Assembly (NCBI GenBank): GCA_001803225.1
Contig: MHBF01000027.1
Span: 1 to 36,143, forward strand
DNA: 36,143 nt
DNA from: Lentisphaerae bacterium GWF2_44_16
GTDB taxonomy: Bacteria > Verrucomicrobiota > Lentisphaeria > Victivallales > GWF2-45-14
Direction of reading: 5' to 3'
Shown: one piece after another, positions 24,106 to 32,220 of the stretch
Numbering within the stretch: position 1 is the first letter of the stretch
Layout: each line of letters begins with the position of its first letter
Position numbers and translations under genes: made by a program
The notes under the pieces: model-generated
Told to the model about the DNA's origin: nothing
Seen by the model: the letters and a program-made list of their open reading frames with translations, nothing else
Databases searched by the model: none

Positions 24106-25842
24106 TCAAAATGGTATATCCTCAAGCATAATTTCATCGTCTGGGGTGACGCTACTCATTCCATCTTTTAATATCGAGGGAAGCGGAGTGGAAAGACCAG
24201 ATATCTGGGTCACAAGGTCATTTACCCAAGCAGGAACCTGCACCTTTTTCGTTATATTTTCTTTAATTTCTATAAACAGCTGGATTCCTTTCTTGGCGGT
24301 TACAAATCCAAGATGATTCTCAAATTCTTTTTCAAATCCAAGATAACGATCGTGAACAGTTCCATCCGGCCAATTTGCTGAAGCCCCGAAAATGCCGAGT
24401 ATTGCCTTATTCTTATCTTTTGTTTTAGTTTCGTCTTTTGTGCCCACATGCTGTTTGTCACCATCAAAGATGACATAGCAAGGGATTCCAAACTCATTGT
24501 ATAGCCTAAAGAAACGATCTATCTCGCCTTTATTGCCACAACGAACAATGGAAATGCCTTCACGAATATGATCAAAACCGACTAAATCGAAAAAGTACGG
24601 CAAGGCAAGTATCTCTGACTGACCTTCCACTAAAATGATCTTCTTCGCAAAAAACGCTTCGTTTGCCTTTTGTGAGTCGCCAGTATTTTCATAGGCATTT
24701 TTAAAATGAAGTAAAACACTTTCCTCATCGGAAGTGATGCCTATTCGTATACCTAGATCATCCACAAAATCCTTAACGGTTGCAGTTTTGCAGTACGTCC
24801 CCTCATCCTTGTCCTTTCGTATAAGATGTATTTCGTCGAAATGATCTGTTCGAAGGAAGTTGGGTGAATGCGTTGTATAAAATATCTGCAATCCTTCATT
24901 AACCACCTCTCCAGACAGTGGATCGACTTCATCCTCCGTCATTTCTCGAAGCATGTTGTAAAAGTTTCTTTGTGCTTGTGGGTGTAAGAATAGTTCAGGT
25001 TCATCTAGAAATATCGGTGTCTTATTCGGCAGATGCAATGATGCGTATGCTTTTAATACCGCAATCGTGATCGATGCCTGAACGCCCATTCCAAGAGTTG
25101 ATGCTTGAAACTGCATGTCCATTTCCACCTCTTTTACCAAAAGTTGAAGAGTTCGATAAAAATTCCATGGATCATACATGGAAAGATCGATTGAGAATTC
25201 ATCGGGACTTTTATTTAACTGACGCGCACTTTCTGTTTGCAAGACTTTTAAAAACTTGTCCATGTGTCCATCCCTGCTTGAGGGCGATGTCCTGCCAACA
25301 GAAAACAGAATATCGTCCCGTATCCCCTCAAGGCGTTCTTTTAGTACATCTTTTTTAGATTTTAAAACGCCATTCACCTCCATCGTTTCTTTCAAAAAAG
25401 CTTCGTTCATCTGCTGTAGAATTCTTCCCAACAAAGACCATTTGTTAGATGGGAGATAGTCTTGGATTTCACGGTCTACTCCCAAATATGCTGAAGAATA
25501 CTTTTCACGATCTTCGCCCTTAATGTATCCTCCTGATAAATTTAAACCAGATTTTTGATTTCTATAGGAGTCCTGCCATGATTCTGCCAATTCCAAATAT
25601 TCGTTGTCGTCATAATCCAGTCTAATGCGAACTCTATTCTCAGGGTCGCCCTGCCAATGATCGAGATCAGTCATTGAATTAAACGATGGGTATGATGGAC
25701 CAAGTAACCAATTAATCGCGTTGAAAATGTTTGTTTTTCCAACGCTGTTTTCTCCGATAAAAACATTCAAACCTTTATTCGGAACGAGATCGAACTTCTT
25801 GATACTCCTATAATTTTCTATGGCAATCTTCTCAATTTTCAT
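24106..25842 (-). CDS. OLD-family ATP-dependent nuclease (AAA + TOPRIM)
   Basis: With the ATG at 25842 the protein has 578 residues. An ABC-type ATPase has GENSVGKT at 30-37 (Walker A) and FLDEPE at 278-283 (Walker B), followed by TTHSPNFL at 323-330. A TOPRIM domain has ILVEGQSE at 403-410 and IFDGDK at 458-463. OLD nucleases (phage P2 Old, GajA of Gabija) cut DNA and act in anti-phage defence. No UvrD-like GajB partner is adjacent. It starts 5 nt after the DUF2779 gene stops and is the last gene of the minus-strand island. Confidence 0.87.
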   Translation of the reverse strand: MKIEKIAIENYRSIKKFDLVPNKGLNVFIGENSVGKTNIFNAINWLLGPSYPSFNSMTDLDHWQGDPENRVRIRLDYDDNEYLELAESWQDSYRNQKSGLNLSGGYIKGEDREKYSSAYLGVDREIQDYLPSNKWSLLGRILQQMNEAFLKETMEVNGVLKSKKDVLKERLEGIRDDILFSVGRTSPSSRDGHMDKFLKVLQTESARQLNKSPDEFSIDLSMYDPWNFYRTLQLLVKEVEMDMQFQASTLGMGVQASITIAVLKAYASLHLPNKTPIFLDEPELFLHPQAQRNFYNMLREMTEDEVDPLSGEVVNEGLQIFYTTHSPNFLRTDHFDEIHLIRKDKDEGTYCKTATVKDFVDDLGIRIGITSDEESVLLHFKNAYENTGDSQKANEAFFAKKIILVEGQSEILALPYFFDLVGFDHIREGISIVRCGNKGEIDRFFRLYNEFGIPCYVIFDGDKQHVGTKDETKTKDKNKAILGIFGASANWPDGTVHDRYLGFEKEFENHLGFVTAKKGIQLFIEIKENITKKVQVPAWVNDLVTQISGLSTPLPSILKDGMSSVTPDDEIMLEDIPF

Positions 25843-25847
25843 ATCCA

Positions 25848-27320
25848 CTATGTCTTTTCGATAACAGCAAGAAACTTTCGATAGATCGCGATCATAGCGT
25901 AAGTATCGAGTCCGCAATACGCGAGCATGTCTTTTTTGAGTTGTTCTCTTGTTTCTGACGGGATCGTCGGATCAGTGAGCGTTGCCCAGCTTGCCGATGC
26001 TGTACAGCCCTCATGAATTGCAAGATCGTTATAGGAAAGCTCGGGGCACATGACCGGAAGCACCTTCTTGATAGATGCGCTGCCACCGAATCGTGAATCA
26101 ACGTAATAACCCTTTTTCACGATCATCATCAAATCGTACATGCGGTCATTAATACTCGCCATGAAGTCCGCAAACTCGGGTAGATGCTCACCGATCTCCG
26201 CATTGCGTGATGCCTCAAAGCGAGCGTTCCAAACGATAACGCTTCCTGTATCTCCAATGTGGTTCTTGAGCGATGTGGCAATTTCTTGAGCAGGATCGAT
26301 CATTTTCTCGGTAAGATATTCGTAATGCTCAGGTTCTGCATCGAGTTCGCGTACAACATGGACGGAGTATTGAAAAACCATTTGCTGGTACGGTCGGTAG
26401 CCATCAAAAATTGGCACGGCGGGAAAAAATGTTTCGTAGTCCAAGAAATAGAGCGGATACTGGAGACTATCAAGTTCGGATTTGATCGTTTCTTTATCAA
26501 CCAAAAGAGTCGGCTCTGCTTTTGTTCCCGGAAGTTTTATGTCCCCAAGTTCCGCCATGTTGTCATCAGGTACTTGCTCTGGCTTCAAAAATCCTCGTTC
26601 AAGAAACGCGGTGAGTTTTTCTTTGGAAAGTGAGGTAGCAATAGAGTAAATGTGATCATCTTTCAGCTCGGAAAAATAACATGCAAGAAATTCGCATTCG
26701 GCTGGATTACTACATGAGACAACATGAAGCATCCCAGGAACCTTGTTCCAATCCAGTACAGTAAGTGCTCGGGGAATTTCTTTCTTTGCCATCGGCATGG
26801 CGTTTGCGACTTCGTGCGTGATATCGACCTTCGTGAAAAGTTGCTGTGGGTCGATCTCGCCGTGTCGGACGTACTGATTATTGATGTGAACGAGGAATGT
26901 GCGGGAAACACGAATACCAGCTTCTTCGATGCAGATGCGTTGGAATGCAACGTCGATAATGTGATCTTCCTTCACGTCGGTGGAACTCTTCACTTCGTAG
27001 ATGTCCCATGTGCCATCATTGTTTTTCACGAGAATATCCGAGCGACAAGAAATTGTGCTCGTCATGAACGTCGGCTGAAGCAAGGCAGTTGCACCGCTCG
27101 CAATCGCCTTTTTTGTATTCACTGCCGCAGGCATACCGAAACCATCGACGTTCACTGCTCGCAGAAACAATTTTTGTGCCCAACGATCGACAACATTTCC
27201 CTCATCGAAAATTCGCTGAAGTGCGGGATCCGTTGGCGGAACCAAATCAGGGCGTTGCTTCACAAGCCATAGCTCGCAGGAGCATCGCAAGAATTGCATG
27301 AAGTTGGATTTCGAGAGCAT
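25848..27320 (-). CDS. DUF2779 protein: Cas4/RecB-like nuclease plus RNase H-like exonuclease
   Basis: With the ATG at 27320 the product has 490 residues. The N-terminal half starts LSKSNFMQFLRCSCELWL and has CRSDIL at 92-97 and YEVKSS at 108-113, matching a RecB/Cas4-like PD-(D/E)XK nuclease, although its cysteines do not form an obvious iron-sulfur cluster. The C-terminal half carries FLDYETF near 292-298 and GYRPYQQMVFQYS near 307, the hallmark of DUF2779, probably a DEDD-type exonuclease. An alternative start at 27365 would overlap the res gene. It lies 16 nt after res and 5 nt before the OLD gene. It is likely a DNA-processing partner in the island. Confidence 0.8.
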   Translation of the reverse strand: MLSKSNFMQFLRCSCELWLVKQRPDLVPPTDPALQRIFDEGNVVDRWAQKLFLRAVNVDGFGMPAAVNTKKAIASGATALLQPTFMTSTISCRSDILVKNNDGTWDIYEVKSSTDVKEDHIIDVAFQRICIEEAGIRVSRTFLVHINNQYVRHGEIDPQQLFTKVDITHEVANAMPMAKKEIPRALTVLDWNKVPGMLHVVSCSNPAECEFLACYFSELKDDHIYSIATSLSKEKLTAFLERGFLKPEQVPDDNMAELGDIKLPGTKAEPTLLVDKETIKSELDSLQYPLYFLDYETFFPAVPIFDGYRPYQQMVFQYSVHVVRELDAEPEHYEYLTEKMIDPAQEIATSLKNHIGDTGSVIVWNARFEASRNAEIGEHLPEFADFMASINDRMYDLMMIVKKGYYVDSRFGGSASIKKVLPVMCPELSYNDLAIHEGCTASASWATLTDPTIPSETREQLKKDMLAYCGLDTYAMIAIYRKFLAVIEKT

Positions 27321-27336
27321 AGGCGGCAGTACAACA

Positions 27337-29988
27337 CTATAATAAGTCTGCGAATGTTTTATCAAATGTTACGTCAGTATGTGCAATAAGAACGTACGCC
27401 CATTTCTTTCCGCGATTCTCTGCATTGAATTTCGAAGCCGTGGCACAAAACTTTTGACCAGCTTCCGCCTTCTCTTGTACGTCGATGCTTTCAACCTGAT
27501 TTTCAGCTTTAACCTCCACCACATAAATGGAATCCCCAGTTTCTACAACAAAGTCCGGAATGTATCGCTGTGAGTTGTGGTTCCAATAGATTGAGAATTG
27601 AGATTGTGCAGGACGCAGCCACCGCAAGACTTCTTTGTCCCTATCGATAATCGTTGCAAAATCTTTTTCTGCTTTCGAATCAAACTTATAAAGTGCATGG
27701 CAAGCCTTCGTAAATCCACCAAAAACCTTCGACGGAATTGATTGCGTCGGGGTAATGGTTTCGGTGTGGTGGTAGATCTTATCCTGAAGATACATTGAGA
27801 AGTTATGCGGTTCAATTTTTGAGAATGGGAATACCTTCGTCACCTCAAAGCCTGCTGTTTTGAGATAAAAATGTTGTCGAAGCTGAGCTTGAATGTAGTG
27901 TGCAATATCTGACTTATGATAGATGACGATATTCCTCAAGTCGTCCGTGGTTTTATCCATCCCTAACGCAGAAATAACCTGCATTGCGAGTTTGTGCAAT
28001 AAGTCAGCGTCGCGATCATAATCAATCTCTGGGAAATTGATGAGTTCGTTGATGATGATATTCTCAGGTGTATCTCGCAAGATGCCACCTTCGTTGGCTT
28101 GATGGATGCTTTCGCTTTCGTTTGTCCGCAATGTACGACGAACAATCTCTTCAGAAACAGGTTGGTAATTCAGGGTTTGAACATCGAGGTTAAAATCATG
28201 GAATCCGGCTTCAACAGGTGTGCCTTGTTGGATATGAATGCGCGGGATCGGGATGATTTTTTCAATCACATCATCAGCAACTTTTTCATAACTCTGCTTT
28301 GCCGCGGCAATAATTTGTTCCTTGAAAATATTTTGTTGTGGAGCCTCTTCAAGATGCGCGACAAGACGTTCAATAACGAGAGTTTGGATGGTTTCATTTT
28401 TGATGTCGCCAATATTTTTTACCGCATCGCCCATGGACTCCATGATCCCTGTTAAAGCCATCTTTGCCTCAAGCTCAAAACCAGCGGCTACTTTTTGTGG
28501 TGATTCTGTCATCGCGTCTACAGTCTTTTTCTCATTATCAAAATTTACTTCCATCAAAGATTTTGAAGAAATGACCGTTTGATCCGGTGGCAAAGCTAAT
28601 GGATCTATCTCGATGATATTTTCGAGGCGAATAATTGAATTGGGGTCATTTGCCGCATCGATGATTGCCTGGAAACGATCGTGAGCGATGATCGTTAACG
28701 TATCGATTTTCTTGACTCCCGTGCGTTTCCCGTATGGAAGACGAAGACCGCGACCGATGGTTTGCTCGGTAAGAATGAGTGAGTTGGAAGCTCGTAACGG
28801 AACGATAGTGTAGAGGTTCGTTACGTCCCAACCTTCCTTGAGCATGTTTACGTGGATGACGATTTCGATTTTATTATCAGGACTCTCAAGATCAAGGAGA
28901 CGTTGGATATTTTCTTCTTTTTCACTACCGCGTTGATTCGAGTGGATCTCCATGACCTTGCCAAGGTAACGACCAGCAAAAAAACAGTCAGACTCAATCA
29001 TGGAGTGGATCTCTTGAGCGTGATCTGTATCTTTTGCTACAACCAAAATAAAGGGTTTTACTTTTCGCTGTCCGGTATCTCGGGAATAGATATCCAGCGC
29101 AACCTTCGTATCTTCATGGATTCTAACCGCATCCTCAAGTTTGATGAGATCAAGTTCGTTTGGATTATTTCTATATTGATCTGGATCAAACTTTTTACGA
29201 GTTGCAACTGCGGGATCCTTAAGAAAACCGTCGCGGAGTCCGTGTGCGAGAGAATACTCATAAACAACGTTTTTAAACTTGTTGCCCCGCGTATCGATTG
29301 GGGTAGCGGTCAGTTCCAAACCAAGAACTGGCTTTAACTCGTTGATCGCCTTAAGTCCTGCATCCGCTCGATAGTGGTGGGATTCGTCCATCAGCAATAC
29401 GAGATCAGGAAGTTCCGAAAGATAGGTGAAATATGATTCACCGAGATATTCCGAAAGACGTTTGATCTTTGCTTCGTGCCCTCCACGAACTTCCGAATTG
29501 ATTTGTTGAATATTAAATACATTGATCTTGATGGATTCACCAAACAGAGAACTCATCCGTGCCTCGGTGTAGTTATCGCTCGTAATAATCTTTGGGGGAG
29601 TTTGTACGAACTCAGCAATTCCACGAAAAACATATTTCGGGCTTCGTAAGTTCGAAAAATCATCAACGAGTTTGTTATAAATCGTTGTACCTGGAGCCAA
29701 CACAAAAAAGTTCTTTATGCCTTTGACCAAGTAAAGATAGGTAACGAACGCGCCCATGAGCCGCGTTTTTCCAACACCAGTCGCAAGAGAAAATGTCACA
29801 GACGGAAAGTCGCGCTCAAAGTTACTGCACGTTGGATACTTTTCTTGAATAGCCTTCAGTCCAGCTACAATGTCCTCATCTTTTTTCAGTTCTAAAATAT
29901 CAGCAATCTCGGATAAGATAGCAAGGCTGTCGGCTTGCGGTTGGCGCAACGAAAGACGGTTCTTTATTGTTTGAGCAACGTGATTCAT
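27337..29988 (-). CDS. res: Type III restriction endonuclease-like Res subunit
   Basis: The 883-residue protein has helicase motifs ATGVGKT at 69-75, DESHHYR at 201-207, LTATPID at 226-232, and EQTIGRGLRLPYG in the second RecA domain. A C-terminal nuclease has PDFVV at 811-815 and EVK at 825-827. This is the standard layout of type III Res, which translocates on DNA and cuts after meeting an unmodified site in head-to-head orientation. The upstream Mod gene ends 2 nt before its ATG, so the two are one transcription unit. The frame is intact. Confidence 0.9.
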   Translation of the reverse strand: MNHVAQTIKNRLSLRQPQADSLAILSEIADILELKKDEDIVAGLKAIQEKYPTCSNFERDFPSVTFSLATGVGKTRLMGAFVTYLYLVKGIKNFFVLAPGTTIYNKLVDDFSNLRSPKYVFRGIAEFVQTPPKIITSDNYTEARMSSLFGESIKINVFNIQQINSEVRGGHEAKIKRLSEYLGESYFTYLSELPDLVLLMDESHHYRADAGLKAINELKPVLGLELTATPIDTRGNKFKNVVYEYSLAHGLRDGFLKDPAVATRKKFDPDQYRNNPNELDLIKLEDAVRIHEDTKVALDIYSRDTGQRKVKPFILVVAKDTDHAQEIHSMIESDCFFAGRYLGKVMEIHSNQRGSEKEENIQRLLDLESPDNKIEIVIHVNMLKEGWDVTNLYTIVPLRASNSLILTEQTIGRGLRLPYGKRTGVKKIDTLTIIAHDRFQAIIDAANDPNSIIRLENIIEIDPLALPPDQTVISSKSLMEVNFDNEKKTVDAMTESPQKVAAGFELEAKMALTGIMESMGDAVKNIGDIKNETIQTLVIERLVAHLEEAPQQNIFKEQIIAAAKQSYEKVADDVIEKIIPIPRIHIQQGTPVEAGFHDFNLDVQTLNYQPVSEEIVRRTLRTNESESIHQANEGGILRDTPENIIINELINFPEIDYDRDADLLHKLAMQVISALGMDKTTDDLRNIVIYHKSDIAHYIQAQLRQHFYLKTAGFEVTKVFPFSKIEPHNFSMYLQDKIYHHTETITPTQSIPSKVFGGFTKACHALYKFDSKAEKDFATIIDRDKEVLRWLRPAQSQFSIYWNHNSQRYIPDFVVETGDSIYVVEVKAENQVESIDVQEKAEAGQKFCATASKFNAENRGKKWAYVLIAHTDVTFDKTFADLL

Positions 29989-29990
29989 AT

Positions 29991-31583
29991 TTATTCTTCA
30001 GCGATATCTTGGTCATCTGTGATTTCTTCCGTTGCCTTGATGATGTTAAGGTCGTAATTTTCTTTTGCGAACTCACATCGACCTAAAATCATCTGTGGAA
30101 TTTTTTTCAAAGTGATGTTGGAATATTTCTTTTCGCATTCGGGAGCAAAAGACTTTGTGCAAATTAGCAGACTTTCTCCGTTCAGCATCTCGCCGTGAAT
30201 CGTATCCAGTTGTTCAACGGTCATAAAAACCGTTGTCACAAAAATGAAGTCCGTCTCCGTAGATCCTCCATGTTTCCAATAGACATCTTCACTTGGTAAA
30301 AATCTAAATCCCTCATGCTTACACATCGCCGCCGCAAGCATATTAGCATTGTACTGCTCATCAATAATCCAGCGATCGTAGCGGTCTTTTTTGAGCAGAC
30401 TCGAGGCAAGATTGTAAAATTTGAAACCGCCTCCACCTTTCCAGTCAAGAGATCGCGACAAAGCCAAGCCATCGTTACCGTCAATAACCTTTTTCAATCG
30501 CGGCAAGCAGTGGGTATTGGCATGATTTCCAAATTCAATGCCGATATGTTTTCGACCCATTTTATGAGCAACTGCAGATGTTGTTCCAGAGCCAAGAAAG
30601 GAATCAAGAACCCATTCGCCCGGAACTGAAGCGATCTCAAGAATTCTTTTCAATAACCGTTCAGGTTTCGGCGTGGAAAACGGATCATCTGAAAATAATT
30701 TTTTAATCTCCTGTTTGGCCTCTTGATTGTCACCAACTTCCTCACGGAACCAGAGAGTTATTGGTACTAAACCCTGCTGAACCTCAGATAAAAATCGCTT
30801 ATAACGCGGAACATTATTGCCAGATTCTCCAAAATAAATTCGATTATCCTCTATGAGCTGTGCAAATCGATCTTTGGAGAATCTCCAACTTGTTCCGGGT
30901 GGTGGCATCAAAACACGTCCCGATGGAGTGGTTACTGGATAAATATCTTTTGGGTTTGGTGTTTTTGCATGACATGGCCCCGATGCCCAAATGCCCCTTG
31001 GATCATTATCGATATTCGTATAATTACTAGAATCCTCGTCTGTTCTTGGCAACAAATTCCTTTCCCATTCAATCTTATTGTTTGCGTAGCAAAGAACAAA
31101 ATCGTGATTATCAGAAAGCCAACGAGCGTCATTACTTCTAGTATGTTTCTTTTCCCAAATTACAGTTGCTACAAAATTACTGCGCCCAAAAATTTCATCA
31201 CATAACACCTTGAGATAATGGCACTCGTTATCATCAATAGAAATCCAAATAGTACCTTGTTTTGTATCCAGCAAATTTTTTAGAATTTGTAATCTTGGTC
31301 GCATCAAGCTTAACCAAATTGAGTGTTCAAGATTATCGTCATAATGCTCAAATGCACTACCGGTGTTGTACGGCGGGTCGATGTAAATACACTTAATCTT
31401 TCCAGCAAAATCTTGTTCAAGTGCTCTGAGCGCAAGAAGGTTATCACCATGGATGAGCATATTTTCTGATTTTGCATCACCATAGGATTTGGCGGAATCT
31501 TCAATCAGAATACGTGGCTCGAGGTGTAATTCCTCGTCCTTGCCGATCCAGGTTAGTTCAAGTTTTTGTTTTGGATTATTCAT
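29991..31583 (-). CDS. mod: Type III-like DNA methyltransferase (Mod)
   Basis: The 530-residue protein has DPPYNTGSAFEHYDD starting at 69 (catalytic), SIWLSLMRPRL after it, and FLGSGTTSAVA at 329-339 (AdoMet binding), the beta-class order found in type III Mod subunits. The DPPY-to-FLGSGTT distance leaves room for the target-recognition domain (about 140-300). The final 150 residues have no recognised motif. Mod both methylates and provides sequence recognition for Res. Its start overlaps the stop of the small membrane-protein gene by 4 nt (ATGA). Confidence 0.9.
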   Translation of the reverse strand: MNNPKQKLELTWIGKDEELHLEPRILIEDSAKSYGDAKSENMLIHGDNLLALRALEQDFAGKIKCIYIDPPYNTGSAFEHYDDNLEHSIWLSLMRPRLQILKNLLDTKQGTIWISIDDNECHYLKVLCDEIFGRSNFVATVIWEKKHTRSNDARWLSDNHDFVLCYANNKIEWERNLLPRTDEDSSNYTNIDNDPRGIWASGPCHAKTPNPKDIYPVTTPSGRVLMPPPGTSWRFSKDRFAQLIEDNRIYFGESGNNVPRYKRFLSEVQQGLVPITLWFREEVGDNQEAKQEIKKLFSDDPFSTPKPERLLKRILEIASVPGEWVLDSFLGSGTTSAVAHKMGRKHIGIEFGNHANTHCLPRLKKVIDGNDGLALSRSLDWKGGGGFKFYNLASSLLKKDRYDRWIIDEQYNANMLAAAMCKHEGFRFLPSEDVYWKHGGSTETDFIFVTTVFMTVEQLDTIHGEMLNGESLLICTKSFAPECEKKYSNITLKKIPQMILGRCEFAKENYDLNIIKATEEITDDQDIAEE

Positions 31584-32218
31584 AGGAGGATCATTTTAGG
31601 AGCGCTGTTCCCGTCCCAGTCAATTTGTAGACTTACCTCATCTACTTGACCGCTTTCTTGATACAGCTTAATCAGAATATTCGATTTACCCACGCACACG
31701 TAGGATAGATTTTCTACGTCTTTTCCTGCGCCAATGGCAAATTGTGCCAATGCGTCACCACTGCGGGATTCAGAGAAATAGAACAGAACATCCAAATATA
31801 CGGTCTGGTTTGGGTAAATGTCCCTTGCTGTTCCTTTGTTTGGCTGGCTATGAGTCCAAATAAGCGGAACAGGAAAGAAATCCTTCCTTTCCTGTTCATC
31901 AAATACAATCTTTTCTAAAGAAGCCTCAATGGATTTAGCAATAAACTTACCCTCATTTTTAATGACCAATCTTCCAACATGATGATTCATTTGGTCATCG
32001 TCGTATGCTTCATTTGCCTGATCAACGATACTAACATTCAAAACTCTTATCTTGCTGTTCTTTGGTCTGTTATTCAACCAATTCACAATCCACGGCGTTG
32101 CCAAAGCAATGGCAACCGCAAAAAGTGTGATCGTTGATAGCCAACTATCCGGAATCAAATACCAAGAAGTTTGGACTTGATGAGGGGAGATATTATAAGC
32201 GTGGAAGAAATTTCGCAT
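31580..32218 (-). CDS. Small membrane-anchored protein in the defence operon
   Basis: With the ATG at 32218 the product has 212 residues, with one clear membrane segment at about 26-48 (WLSTITLFAVAIALATPWIVNWL region). A soluble, beta-rich domain follows (about 55-210). GGAAGG lies 10 nt upstream of this ATG; a GTG at 32236 would overlap the helicase gene. It sits between the SNF2 helicase and mod with no gap on either side, so it is part of the same unit. The function is unknown; a membrane sensor or effector anchored near the inner face is one possibility. Confidence 0.7.
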   Translation of the reverse strand: MRNFFHAYNISPHQVQTSWYLIPDSWLSTITLFAVAIALATPWIVNWLNNRPKNSKIRVLNVSIVDQANEAYDDDQMNHHVGRLVIKNEGKFIAKSIEASLEKIVFDEQERKDFFPVPLIWTHSQPNKGTARDIYPNQTVYLDVLFYFSESRSGDALAQFAIGAGKDVENLSYVCVGKSNILIKLYQESGQVDEVSLQIDWDGNSAPKMILL

Positions 32219-32220
32219 AA

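Noticed and set aside
24106-25842. Gabija system
   Set aside because: An OLD-type nuclease is present but no UvrD-like GajB is adjacent.
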